NCBI GenBank assembly: GCA_977006965.1
Contig: OZ345373.1
Span: forward strand, 310,001-374,000
From: Phymatolithon calcareum
Taxonomy: Eukaryota > Rhodophyta > Florideophyceae > Hapalidiales
Direction: 5' to 3'
Length of the DNA stretch: 64,000 nucleotides
The notes beneath the pieces were generated by a model that was given only the letters and a program-made list of their open reading frames with translations, was not told the DNA's origin and did no database searches. Position numbers and translations under genes: made by a program. Of the stretch, positions 50,457-61,437 are shown piece by piece; positions within the stretch are counted from its first letter, which is position 1; each line of letters begins with the position of its first letter.

Positions 50457-52289
50457 TCAGGATGGCTCTATTGCAGGCAAAAATTCTTGTATTCTATCTC
50501 GTAACTTCTCTGCTTTTTCAATTTCCACCTTTTTGTCTTGAACGCAAACCTTCCAATCCACAAGATCCGGTCGCCCAAGCGTGGCCGCAGCCACGGCACG
50601 TCCGAAATGCAGCGGGTGTTTGCCCTTTCCATCTTCACTCACGTTCTGCACGTGCAGCAATCGCGCGCCGCACGGAAGTTCAGCGTAGAAAAATTCGTCT
50701 GATTCATCCACCTCCCGCAGCACACGTGTCACGTGTGTATCAGGCTCTTCAGCTTCTGTCGTGGCCACAATCTGCTTTTCATTTTCAGGAATGTCCTTAT
50801 CCGCCAGTTTGGCAGTTCCTTCTTCTATTGCCACAGATTTTTCAGGTCCGCGGTGTAAATTTCCCTCTGGTTCGTCCGCTCTTTCAACACTGTTTGCAGC
50901 GTTCTCAGAATCAGCGTGAGTGACACCCGCTTCTTGAGCATTTTCTTGAACGGTCCCCGTAGTCACATTAACAGGAACATGTTTCTTCTCATTCAGCTTT
51001 TTCAGCACAATTGAGAACCTAGCCGCTGCAGCCTCTGCATTTTCCAGAACCCGTCCGCAAAGTTCCTTCTGTACAGGGATGGCGTTGACATGCATATGCA
51101 TCTGCTTCGCCCCTCCGCGTGTAGTAACAGCTCTCTCGAAAAAGTATGCCTTTGCGCCCCTGAGCGTTGCTTCATAGTACATCGCGATGCATCTCTTATA
51201 CATCTCCAATTCCTTCCCCATTCCCTTCCTCAGTCTCCGATCCACCGAACTTCGCACATGATCAATAGGCACAATGAGCAAATGGTCATCATTAATACCA
51301 CCCTTCGCCAATGCCAGATACATATGGTGTCCGATATCGACAACAAGATGCGCATCCTTCTCATTCGACAAACAGAACCAGCACGCGGCATCCACAGGCG
51401 TCTCCACGCTGGCCCTTCTTGCCTTCTTCCTTCGCTCTGAAAAACGATTCCCATTTTCACGCTTCCGTCCCCGTCCGCGAACACTCCAGAAATACTGATC
51501 GCTCTCCCCGCCCGACATGACCTCCTGCGTGATACGCGCAGCAGCTGCATGCAATTTCTCGTTGGTGATTTTCGGCACAACGCCCACATAAGGCGCGCGC
51601 AGTGCAATTTTCGGAGTGGTTTCCGCGCGCTGCGTGGCATTCATCAAGTCAAGTGGTAAAATGTCTGCGGCATACACCCACTTCGACGTCTTGCCGTTAT
51701 TTTTTGGCGCGTCCGTACCGGCAACGGCAAGCAGTCGGGTGCCATGATCTGCATTCGGGCAGGAGAACGGCGGCAACGCGACGAATTGGTGCGCAGACAC
51801 GAAGTGGTAGCGCGGTCGTAAGCGTAACGCTACCTCGCCAACGAGGCGGGAGGGGAGAGAAGTGGCATGATCGATCTCGACGCCATGTGGAATGTCCGGT
51901 GTGACAAGAACGTCGGCGCCACGAAAACCGGCACCTGAGACGCCGGCACGGTGAAGGGCGGTTTCGACCTCGGACGGGAGCGCGGAGGAGGTTGGATCGT
52001 CGTAGCCGCCCGATATGAACACGAGGTTTAAATCATGGAGGCGGAGATTGGAAGTTGGGCCAAGGTAGAAGAGATTGAGGCGGACTTGACGCGGAATGGG
52101 GGAGTCTTCGTAGTCTTGGCTGGCGAAATAAGTTGGAAGGGGTGATGAAAAGGTTTCAGGGAGATGACCGGGTTGCGTGAGAAGGAGAGCGAATTTGAAG
52201 GGTCCGCTTTTCTTGTTCAGGATATCTAACTTTTGCGATATCTTCACGAAGTTGCTGCCGGGATCACCGCATACGAGAATGCGCACCAT
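50457..52289 (-). CDS. CWF19L1: CWF19-like protein 1 (CwfJ family)
   Basis: 610 residues from the ATG at 52289. The N-terminus (MVRILVCGDPGSNF, FALLLTQPGHLPE, NLVFISGGYDD) is the metallophosphoesterase-like domain of CWF19L1. The middle CWFCLSN...HLVVDIGHHMYLALAKG and DDHLLIVPIDHV with QMHMHVNAIPV is the CwfJ C-terminal domain 1 (HIT-like, with HMHVN for the HxHx loop). The end, PLHFGRAVAAATLGRPDLVD and WKVCVQDKKVEIEKAE, is CwfJ domain 2. CwfJ proteins associate with post-splicing complexes and have been linked to lariat turnover. An acidic insertion separates the two C-terminal domains (about 430-540). It is intronless and slightly longer than the human protein. Confidence 0.92.
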   Translation of the reverse strand: MVRILVCGDPGSNFVKISQKLDILNKKSGPFKFALLLTQPGHLPETFSSPLPTYFASQDYEDSPIPRQVRLNLFYLGPTSNLRLHDLNLVFISGGYDDPTSSALPSEVETALHRAGVSGAGFRGADVLVTPDIPHGVEIDHATSLPSRLVGEVALRLRPRYHFVSAHQFVALPPFSCPNADHGTRLLAVAGTDAPKNNGKTSKWVYAADILPLDLMNATQRAETTPKIALRAPYVGVVPKITNEKLHAAAARITQEVMSGGESDQYFWSVRGRGRKRENGNRFSERRKKARRASVETPVDAACWFCLSNEKDAHLVVDIGHHMYLALAKGGINDDHLLIVPIDHVRSSVDRRLRKGMGKELEMYKRCIAMYYEATLRGAKAYFFERAVTTRGGAKQMHMHVNAIPVQKELCGRVLENAEAAAARFSIVLKKLNEKKHVPVNVTTGTVQENAQEAGVTHADSENAANSVERADEPEGNLHRGPEKSVAIEEGTAKLADKDIPENEKQIVATTEAEEPDTHVTRVLREVDESDEFFYAELPCGARLLHVQNVSEDGKGKHPLHFGRAVAAATLGRPDLVDWKVCVQDKKVEIEKAEKLRDRIQEFLPAIEPS

Positions 52290-54118
52290 GATTTCCACAC
52301 TTAATTTCAAAAAGGAGGCGGAGGGTAACGAAGGGGTATTTCTGTACAGTTCTGTAAATTACCCTTATGATCGCTGATTGGCTGCACGGGAGGCTTCGAC
52401 CATCGATGGAGCATTGACAAGAGGCCTTGTGTCTCTGAAAACGTGAGATGCTTTTTAAAAATGTTGTACTATCGGCCCAAATTCCAGTTTGGTGTTTGCA
52501 AGGATGAAAAATTGATGAATAGCAATTCCATTAGAGTGGGAATACATTATATACAGTATTCCCAATACTGTAGCCTGTCGTAGAAATCAAGTGAATTTGA
52601 ACATCACTTTGAAAATTATGTTCAAATTCACTTGATATCTACGATAGGCTATGAATAATCCTGCAGTACTGTCGCAGTTTTCCACATTCGTTTTTTCTTC
52701 AACAGGAAGTAGTGCCGAAAGGGTAAGTAAACCTCCGAGTCAAAATCGTAGAGGCAGTGATACCTGGTCCGCAGAGACTTCTGCTACTGTCGTTGCCTTT
52801 CCTTTCCCGCTAATCTCCGCCGCGGAGTGAGAAACGAAGAAGAGACTAGATGTCTCAATTGTCTAGACTATCACTGGAGTGTTTAAGCAAGAGATGAAAC
52901 ATGTAATTTCACTCTCAGTCAAGCAGGCATTATTTTTTCATCTTACACTAATCAAGAAGCCCATAGCCTGCCTTTCCCATTGATGTCACGTACACGACAT
53001 TTCAGTGGTGTGCAAGTGATAAATTACTCTCGCATAATGTCTTACCTTCCCACTCACGAAAAATACTAACTGATGAAGCAGGAGCAAGATAGCAAACCCT
53101 GGTTAGGCTTTCCGTATTGCTTTTAGGAATACAGTACGATCTGGTACAGTGCAATATTACGTTCCGCGTAGCTTAATGAACTCTAGTGGCGGACACCGTT
53201 TCAACAGTGTGGAAATATGCGTCCCTGGTTGTCCCTAATTCACGCAACTGTATTCAGTGGGCTCGTACTGTTCTAACAACACATTAGCTCCTTGCTATGC
53301 AGCCTGTATCCACACCGCTCAATGGGAATGCTCTACGAGAACTGTCAGACTACTGCAACAAGTGCGCAGGATTCCGACAGAACCTGACACACTCTTGCAT
53401 TCGGCATATGCCGAACTTACCTCTATCGCTTGTCATTAACTACTAGCAGCAACACGAGAAGTATCCCAACAGTAAAATCATCCGTAGCACTTCAATCACG
53501 ACATCCAACATGCCTGACCGAACCTTCGGCTCAACCAATGAGTATAATAGTGGTGCTGGCATTCCCTGTACATCACTTCAACGACATGCCCGATTTTCTT
53601 CGCATTCCTCGCAACTTTTCACGAGACGTTTGCATCTTAAAGAAAATTGTCCAATTCACACAATGTGTGCACCACAACTGCGGTGGGCAGTACGGATACG
53701 ATAGATAGCACAGCATACTATTGTCGACCACACCGTCGCTGATTATCAGCATGATGCTACGCTCTAAAACCAGAGTGGCATACGGACGGATTGCAATTAT
53801 TGCAACGCAGCTTGCCGAATCTGAGTGTATCTATCGTCCACCATCATTCCGTATCTCGCATCACATACCGCCCACGTGTCATATCTCATGACTCTGTGGA
53901 CCCCCAAAATGGAATGTTTTATATAATTTTCCCACTACGCCTACGCAGCAATAGCAGTACTTGCCCTATTGCGATCACCTAACAATTCCTACCGTCGTGA
54001 TCACGAGCCCTGTCAGTTTGGAAACCGCCGCGCTCATGCACCGTTCCACTTCTGACTTAAAACCTTTGCGACACTATGCTTCTCCTTGTTCACAGCACGC
54101 GTCCTCTCTTTTACCGAT
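52290..54118. other. Intergenic with one strong hairpin
   Basis: No gene recognised; open frames at 53257-53708 have no domain. Hairpin at 52571-52651. Confidence 0.4.
52571..52651. repeat. Inverted repeat, 34-bp arms
   Basis: Arms 52571-52604 and 52618-52651 (core ATCAAGTGAATTTGAACAT) pair with two mismatches around a 13-base loop. Confidence 0.85.
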
Positions 54119-55666
54119 ATGGTTCGGCGTCCTGGTCTGTTCGTGCTTAGCCTTTCTCTGCTTATCTTTGCGATTCTCTCAAGCGAATCCTCTGCACAAT
54201 CATGCGCCATTCTACCTCCATACGACAACATTGCAGTCGTGAAGGTTATTTTCTCGGATGCCCTCCAGGCACAAAGCGTGAGAGAAGCATTACTGAGAAT
54301 TTGCGAGCTCAGATTACTTGACCCTGAACGTGACTTCTCCGATTCCGTCAATATCTTCCTGCTTACCGTTGCGCAGCGCCAATATTTACGCACAGTCTTG
54401 TCCGAAAATGCCGTCGTTGAAATGCTCTCCGACCTTGGCGCAAGCATTCGCAAAGAAGCTGCTGCAATAGCGCCGTATCCGCGTCATGAACAGTTGGGCT
54501 ACACGAGTCCCAGTAATGTATCTTTCAAGAGTGGCACAGTGGACAAGAACTACTACACCAAATTCCATGTGTACGACGATCTTCTGGAACGCTGGCACTA
54601 CCTCAACAAGTCATTCCCCACCCTTCGTCTACAATCCATCGGTCAGAGCGTCGAAAAACGTCATATTTACGCCATGCGCATCGGGAAAACTAACAAAGTG
54701 AAACCAATTCGTGTGCTGTTTAACGGTCTGTTGCACTCACGAGAATGGGTCTCCACCATAGCGTCCTTGTACGCCGCTGAGAGTTTTGCAACTGCAGCCA
54801 TGAAGCGTGACAGCAAACTGGCTACATATCTCACCTTCGTCGAGGTTATCATTGTGCCGATGGCCAATCCTGACGGGTATGTACACACGCATACCAGGGA
54901 CCGATTGTGGCGGAAGAACCGTCAGAAGGTGGCATGTCAAATTGGTAGTCGACTCCATCCGAATGCTGGTGTCGATCTCAATCGAAACTGGGGTGTGGAT
55001 TTTGGCGGGAATAAATCCACCAGTTCCGACCCATGTTCCCCGAAGTATATGGGCAAGAGTATGTTTTCAGCTCCAGAAGTCGCTGCGATTAGAAATTTCG
55101 TGCTCAATACTCCTGGCATTGTGGCACATGTCGACATTCATGCATACAGTCAACTTGTTCTCGGTCCTTGGCTTCATACCGATTCGGCACCGCGGAATGT
55201 CGCCGAGACGGATTTGCTCGGAAATGAACTAGCACGCGATTTGTCAAGCGGTGGCAAGCTGTACAAATATGGCAGGGCCCTCGATGTCGATATGTATCTT
55301 GCGTCCGGGACGATGACAGACTGGATCTTTGCGCGCGATATCATGTCGTTCACTTTTGAGCTTCGTCCGGACAGATATACATTTAAGGGATTTGAGCTGG
55401 ACGAGGAACAGATTTTACCGACTTGTAAGGAGGTGTTCAAAGCGCTTACGAGAGTCGTAGAGTATTCATATTCACCGACTTTAAAAGTGCTTGAAGGAGG
55501 GGCTGTGTCAAAACGCTTGGATTCTATGGTCGGGTATGTAACTGGCGGTGTTGCGATTGGCGTTCTTCTTATCACGCTTGCCATTGTTTTTGGATGCCTA
55601 TTTGCCAGGAGGCGAAAATCGCAAACAGAAGAAAAATCGGAGGGGGAAAACCAGGTGGAGCAATGA
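54119..55666 (+). CDS. M14 zinc carboxypeptidase, membrane-anchored
   Basis: 515 residues from the ATG at 54119, intronless. A signal peptide (VLSLSLLIFAILSSESSA) is followed by a propeptide-like region (about 30-130) and the M14 catalytic domain (about 140-445). Zinc ligands are HSRE (His206, Glu209) and the His of VDIHAYSQL (His341). The substrate-binding VDLNRNW and the catalytic Glu in SFTFELRPD (Glu414) are all present, so the enzyme should be active. It is close to the A/B (pancreatic-type) subfamily. A C-terminal TM helix (VAIGVLLITLAIVFGCLFAR) with a charged tail makes it type I and extracellular or lumenal. The propeptide suggests a zymogen. Confidence 0.93.
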   Translation: MVRRPGLFVLSLSLLIFAILSSESSAQSCAILPPYDNIAVVKVIFSDALQAQSVREALLRICELRLLDPERDFSDSVNIFLLTVAQRQYLRTVLSENAVVEMLSDLGASIRKEAAAIAPYPRHEQLGYTSPSNVSFKSGTVDKNYYTKFHVYDDLLERWHYLNKSFPTLRLQSIGQSVEKRHIYAMRIGKTNKVKPIRVLFNGLLHSREWVSTIASLYAAESFATAAMKRDSKLATYLTFVEVIIVPMANPDGYVHTHTRDRLWRKNRQKVACQIGSRLHPNAGVDLNRNWGVDFGGNKSTSSDPCSPKYMGKSMFSAPEVAAIRNFVLNTPGIVAHVDIHAYSQLVLGPWLHTDSAPRNVAETDLLGNELARDLSSGGKLYKYGRALDVDMYLASGTMTDWIFARDIMSFTFELRPDRYTFKGFELDEEQILPTCKEVFKALTRVVEYSYSPTLKVLEGGAVSKRLDSMVGYVTGGVAIGVLLITLAIVFGCLFARRRKSQTEEKSEGENQVEQ

Positions 55667-55928
55667 GTCGAGCGCGCTGGTGGGCATGGTCGGCAAATTG
55701 GTTGGGACACTATCAGCTCAGACTGGAACGTGATGTTTAAAAATACTGTACAACTGATGTTTGGACATAGTTTCTGAAGAGCAGCTACTCGAAGAAAATA
55801 AGAAGGCGAGGAATAGAAACAATGTGACACGCTAACAGCTTACATGGACGACAAAAGAAAACTAAAGTTTCAAACGAGATGAAAAAAACTCAGCATTGCA
55901 AGCATGATTATTCTCGTTGACAAAGCGC

Positions 55929-56494
55929 CTAGTCCGCTTTTTCTGCAGTCGCCAAGACCGTGTGCAAGCGCATTCTGTTTTCCTCCAACTGCTCAACAAT
56001 GTCATCCGGCATTTTCGCGTCAATTGAAATGGCATACGCCCCGGGAACGAAGGTAGCTGAATCAAGAAAAACGAGAATAATTGACCTGTTAGCGGACATG
56101 GCATACTCTTGTTCCCAGCGATAATCGAAAAGGGAATGGTATGGTTGACGTACAAACTCGTTGCCATTTCGCAACCCACGACGTCCTCGGCACCAAAATC
56201 ACATATGTCCTGTCCGCGGAAATGGAACAAGCGAGGTCGCCTCGGTCAGGATACGTGCGGTTCGTGGAGAAAAGGCGAATTAAAATGAATTTTAACATAC
56301 CCGACGAAGGAAGATGTTGTGCACGCCAGGACACGTTCGCGATCGTTCTGATAGCTCATGAAAGGGCAATTATCGCAGCCGTCCATCACAAACTGCTGAA
56401 CGTTCTTGATGAGGGAGCAAGACATGCACGCCTTGAGCTTGCTGGGCGTGATTTCGAGCGGAACAACATGCTCTCCAACATCTTCGTTCGGCAT
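55929..56494 (-). CDS. SPT4: Transcription elongation factor SPT4, three exons
   Basis: The gene appears only after splicing. Exons on the minus strand are 56494-56301, 56209-56154 and 56056-55929, with introns of 91 bp (GTATGT...ACAG) and 97 bp (GTACGT...TCAG). The 125-residue product matches SPT4 along its length. The zinc finger is ACMSC...GCDNC (Cys23, 26, 40, 43), then SSFVG + TYVILV, SWVAKWQRV + STFVPGAYAISI and MPDDIVEQLEE. Each junction falls in the middle of a conserved block and restores it. SPT4 pairs with the SPT5 NGN domain to form DSIF, which controls RNA polymerase II pausing and elongation. The length is close to the usual 100-120 residues. Confidence 0.93.
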
Positions 56495-57198
56495 GTTTGA
56501 ACCTGCGTCGTGCCGTGCTTGGCGCGAGCCGGTGGGACAGAGCACTCGCGAAGGGGTGGTTATCCTGTTGAATGTGCAGCAGGGTGTATTCGAATGGGAT
56601 TGGTTCCCCCTGAAATCTGGTTCGATTGAACATCAAGACTGATTCGATTCACTTGATCATATCTCATCAAAGTTTGAATAATGGCCCAGTACCTTAGACA
56701 AGTCTGAGGTCAGGAAGGCGCACACTGGGGGTTCGGTAGTAAAAGGATGTTTGAAATCTCCCTGATGGGCTTTAGTGGCAGGAGAATGTTCCTTCTGGTG
56801 GTGTTTCTGTGACCATGACGTTTTTTCTTTCTTTCAATATTGAGGAAAGGACAACGATGTTGGATCTCACCACTCTGCCTCGTTCGACCGCACTGAATGG
56901 CCTTGCTAGCGAGAGAAACACCATGTTTTGTAGCCACATTCTATTGCTCTCTTGGTGTCAACGAAATTCTTATCCTGTTGAAATCTCTCAAAAGCCAATG
57001 AAATCAAATAGAAATTGACTTTTGTCTCCTTTCTATGGCATAATCTCGACGTTGAATTGTTGTTGATCTTCTCTAATACCGAAAGTCATCAACAAAGCCT
57101 ATAGTTCGAACACTAGAAAGCTTCCAACATAGCAAGCAAGAGTAGTACGACTTGAAGCAATCTCCCCATGCATGACTAAAGAGTACAGCACTACTTGT
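56495..57198. other. Intergenic, nothing recognised
   Basis: The region between the SPT4 start and the stop of the two-TM gene. No motif was identified. Confidence 0.3.
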
Positions 57199-57921
57199 TC
57201 AAGAGCCCCTTCCATCCTCTTCTGCGACCCAAAGGTCGATATCCTCAGAAAAGTGCCCCGTTCGTCGCATTGCCAATGGGGGTGATGTGATAGTCTCTTC
57301 TCGTCGATGTGCCATTCTTTTCCGTTTTGCAAGATGATAGCATTGCCAAGCAGCAGCAGCAAATGCAGTCACGGAAATCAATATACACACAACAAACTTG
57401 AAAGCAGGAAATCTCCACCTTAAAACAACCAGATTCCCTCCTCTACTTAACCGACATTGCATCATATAGCTCCCACACTCTTCGAACGAGCTGCACATAT
57501 TGGTCAATTCTGATAATTTTTTTGCAACTCGGTATTGAGCGAGAAGCATTGTTCCATTTTCAGTCCGCACGTGAAACAACCAGCAAGTATAGCTCCCTTG
57601 CTCGACCACAGAAATGCTAAACAGTTCTCGTCTCCAGCAAAAATGTTCCGCTCTTGTGATTTGGCACGTAGTGTCTGTTCCGTATATCTACTCCAATCCA
57701 AGCACAGATATATATAGGCACAGTTAGACAGATGTCAGCTTATGTCGACACAAATTGTTCAAGAAGTGAAATGTGAGATGAAAGCTTACAAACGCCCGAT
57801 TGGGAAAATACACGAAAGCCACCGAATATGTTAGAAGTGTGAATCCACAAAGCACCAGTGTTCCTGCTCTTACTTTGAAGCATGGACTTACTGTATCGAC
57901 GCCTGCCCGATTTTCATCCAT
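57199..57921 (-). CDS. Two-exon, two-TM protein of unknown function
   Basis: Exon 1 is 57921-57790 and exon 2 is 57687-57199; the 102-bp intron (GTAAGC...GTAG) joins in phase 0 (NRAF + IYGTD), giving 206 residues. TM1 lies near the N-terminus (AGTLVLCGFTLLTYSVAFVY), and TM2 follows at about 133-155 (FKFVVCILISVTAFAAAAWQ). The loop between them has several Cys (TTCQIT, HFCWRR, YTCWLF, NMCSSFEEC, MQCRL) and a sequon (NGT), so it is probably lumenal or extracellular and disulfide-bonded. The C-terminal tail is basic then acidic (RKRMAHRREE ... EDIDLWVAEEDG). I do not recognise a family; the layout recalls small tetraspan/claudin-like halves, but no signature supports that. Confidence 0.6.
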
Positions 57922-58235
57922 TGTGGTCGTCCATCAAGACGACAAGCTGTGATGGACTCCTTTGAAATTGCGGTCAGTGTGTGCTCAGTGAAAAGTTCCC
58001 GCCCATAAAAGCGAAAAAACCGCGCAACCGTCTACATTCGTTGTTTAGAATCATAAATCTTCACATTCTACTAAGATAATAACGTCCTGAAAAACAAAAC
58101 TTTTTTATAGTAGTTGTGCGCTGTTTTTTTGTTCACGAAGCACTGCGTTGCGACAATGACTTTACAGAGAAACTCTTCTGGAATGTCAGATATGTGACTT
58201 GGCATCAGTATTCTGATCTCTTCTATCTTGCTCTG
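57922..58235. other. Intergenic, nothing recognised
   Basis: Likely the 5' flank of the two-TM gene; adjacent to element A copy 3. Confidence 0.3.
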
Positions 58236-59855
58236 GGATAGAAAGTCAAAACAACGAATGCTTTCTTGTTTTGGGGTCGTGTCAATGCTGTTCTTGAAAT
58301 TCTTCCCGCGACTGTACCCCTAGTGTCTATTTTTTTATTGCAATTTTTATTGCAATTTTTTTAAAGCCCCGCAGTCATACGAATATAAGGGCAGGGCTTC
58401 CTCAGGTGCTGCCCTCGCTAGGGCGGCTCTACTCTTATGTCTGGCATTATATCTGAGACTCTAGCGTGTGTTCGGTTGTTTTGATTGCTCTTCGTAGCAG
58501 TTTCGAGGCGTCGCTTCTTCTTTCAGTACAGGTCTTCTTCATGCTGCATACTCTCGATGACGCTTTTGCTGAAGAGCAAAAGGTCATCTATTGCCTTCTC
58601 AGTTGCCGCTCTGTCGTCTTCCTTGAGTTCATAGGCTGACAAGTTGCGATCCAGGGTCTCCATGTGCTGCCTGCCTAGTGTCTATTGTAAGGAATTGCCT
58701 CAATTGTGGCAAGCGGTTACATAGGATCCAAAAAGTAAGAAAGCAGAAGAATATTCTCCCAACACAAAATACTTTAAGCCAGCTTCTCCGGTACACTAGA
58801 CACTAGGGGCTCTGATTTTAGTTTTTCTCGTGTCTGTACGCTGCCCAGCTCGGATCGCGATACTCAGGATACCCATTGTAGGTGATCTCCCGGGCCGTAA
58901 GGGAATCTTGCTTCTAGCGTATCTATGTGCTGTTTTTTCGTTTCGCTGGTAGTATTTAAGATAGCGCCCAAGCTCACCCGGAAGGCCCTTCGACCACACG
59001 GAATTGAAGTTCTCCCACCCGTTCTTGACGGCAATCTTTTCGCCGCACAAGCCAGTGCGGTGACAATCGCGCTCAAGGTCCCTTTCCCCCTTTTCTTGCA
59101 TCTGTCTCAAGGTTGACGGTCCAGCCAAGGTCACTGCCGGACGACATCTTCATGCTTATTTTATCTGTTTGTCCTCTTCGGGGGTTGTCTGTTCTTAACC
59201 GCAATCGTTTCGCCGCACAAGCCAGTGCGGTGACAATCGCACTCAAGGTCCCTTTCCCCCTTTTCTTGCATCTGTTTCAAGGTTGACGGTTCAGCCAGGG
59301 CCGTCGCTGGATGGTGACGCCTACCTCTTCATGCTTATTTTATCTGTTTGTCTTCTTGGGGGTTTCTATGTTCTTAACCGCAACCGTTTCGCCGCACAAG
59401 ACAGTGTGGTGACAATCGCGCTCAAGGTCCCTTTCCCTCTTTTCGTGCGCCTGTCTCAAGGTTGACGGCCCATCCAAGGTCGCCGCCGGAGGACGACGCC
59501 AACATCTTCTCGCTTATTTTATCTGTTTGTCTTAGGGGTTTTGTTTGCTTGTCTCTCTTTCCTCCGTTTTTTGTGCTCTCCCGGTCCCTTTGTCTCCTGG
59601 TCTTCTCTGACAGTTGACTCAATACTTGGCGTAGTGCAGAACAAGAGCTATGCGTCTCCGTTGCCCAAGACAAGCCACACTGGTAGGGAAAAAACAACGC
59701 TATAGACGATAGCCACTGCACCATCAACTCATTTGTTCGCGAAGCGAATTCAAACGCCAATATCGCCTTTTCTGGAACCTTAGCAACTGTATGGGCTACC
59801 CCGTTCGCTGAATCTCCAGCTAGAGCGATTACAATTTTCTTTTATTGACAATAAA
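58236..59855 (-). mobile_element. Element A, copy 3
   Basis: Starts GGATAGAAAGTCAAAACAAC and ends at TTTATTGACAATAAA, the same two termini as copy 2 (inverted). It is shorter: one roughly 550-bp module (partly deleted near 58965) and diverged 177-bp units, ending with the FEFASRTNELMVQ frame on the minus strand (59422-59760). It is interrupted by a LINE at 58332-58673. It shows that the outer termini are constant while the number of internal repeats varies. Confidence 0.75.
58332..58673 (-). mobile_element. 5'-truncated LINE inserted in element A copy 3
   Basis: Element A copy 2 reads CCTAGTGTCTATTGTAAGG without interruption. Here CCTAGTGTCTATT is duplicated at 58319-58331 and 58674-58686, a 13-bp target-site duplication. 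On the minus strand the insert encodes GRQHMETLDRNLSAYELKED, then ATEKAIDDLLLFSKSVIESM and a stop. This is the same C-terminus family as the LINEs at 25-26 kb and 33.3 kb. A 3' UTR and an A-rich tail of AAAATTGCAATAA repeats follow. Confidence 0.9.
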
Positions 59856-59892
59856 TACCAGACATAAGAGAAGAGCCGCCCTATTGTGCGTA
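59856..59892 (+). mobile_element. LINE 3'-UTR scrap
   Basis: CCAGACATAAGAGAAGAGCC, then GCCCTA, matches the 3' UTR of the LINE at 58332-58673 in opposite orientation. It begins exactly where element A copy 3 ends. Confidence 0.6.
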
Positions 59893-61437
59893 GCACATGA
59901 CGAAGAAGAAAATTAGAAAAAAAAGATACCGACTCATATGCTGAAGTTTCGGGCAACTTTTCGTATGCCAAGAAAACTTAGCTTGATTCTGTCCGGTGAA
60001 GATTTTCTTATGGTGGGTGTTCCACGGTTCAGTGGTCTACAAAAACCCATCTTTGGTCTCTGTGAGGGGCCTCGAGGGGGAAAATTAGTCCACGTTGAGG
60101 AAGCGTTGCCCTTACAGTATAGTGGTATAACTTAAGGACCTACATCCCCATCTTAGATTTTCACTTTTATTTTTTATGAGCTTGGGAATCCGAGAAGCTC
60201 ATTGGACACTTTCTGATATGGCAGTACATAATTGGCTAAGCAAAAAGAAGTCCTCGCGCCGTGGAAACTTTTTCTAGAAATTCTCAGCAGAGGGTTCCTT
60301 CGAAAATCGGGACAGCTCCTTAAACGCGCAGTTTAAGACCACTTCCTGATCCGTTCTTCGTATTTCGAAAACTCTTATACAACCCAAGAATGTAGGTTAT
60401 CCAAAAATCAAAAAAAATCAAAGAAAGGGGATGAAATAAGGAGTGTAGAGCACTTTTCGTAATTCTGATCTTGAAAAAGAATCGCCTACAAAGATGGACA
60501 ATTATTTCGAAAAGGACTAGATGAATTTCTTATTTCCTCGGTCAAAAGTTTCGAATGGTTGTAGACTAACACAGGAATACTGCAAATTTGGTAAAATCGA
60601 ACGTCTAGGTGGCAAAAAAGTTCGCGCCGCGAGACCAAAAGCTTTTTAAAATCGGCAAAGGAACATGCGAAAAATATAGTAAAATTCACGTTGCGCCTCG
60701 ACGAGAAGCTGAAACTGTTCGAAGGAAACACAGTAAGCATTTTTCTGTAATGATTGATTAGAGCCGAACATTGGAAACTTTTGCTGACTGCATATTTGAA
60801 AATATTTCACTTGTTTCTACATATTTTCTTGAAACTGGATGCAGTCCCGTCGGTGCAAACAACATAATTAAAATTTTCATCCTGTTTATGAGCATTGGTT
60901 CGGCCAGTGAGAGCGCTTCAAAGATGGGGAAGTAGGTCCTTAAAAAAACAACTTGTCAAAAAAAGTACCCTCCTGAGGTAATTACAGTTTCATTGAACAC
61001 GGCGCTCAAATCCTTCGTACAGGATAGTCCATTTCCAATACATTACCACCCTTTTATTTTTTTTAAAAAATAAAAAAATAAATAACGAAAAAGAAACACT
61101 GTACCAGGGGAAAAGTAATAGATGGAGAGTAAAACTGAGGGGGCTATCATAGCATTCACGGGTCGCCTGTGTACGTGCATCATGTATGTAGGTCCAGATA
61201 TGCATCAAATTAATAAGTGTTAAACAGAATATTTCAGCGTGCTTATCATATTACATCCCCTTTGTGGCTGTAATATGACAACTCGGCTTCTCCTTCGTCG
61301 CATGGATGAAAATTAGTGCAAATAGGGAACATCGTGAGACAGTGCACAATACAGCATGAAGTGCCTTTGTTCGGATTTCGGCTGAATTCAAAATTTCAGC
61401 GGAGGTGTTTGGCATCTTTGCAAGTCGGACAAACAAT
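59893..61437. other. Intergenic, AT-rich; contains a partial R2 repeat
   Basis: 59940-60090 is an inverted partial copy of R2 (CTACAAAAACCCATCTTTGG). An A/T tract palindrome lies at about 61050-61085. No gene was recognised. Confidence 0.4.
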
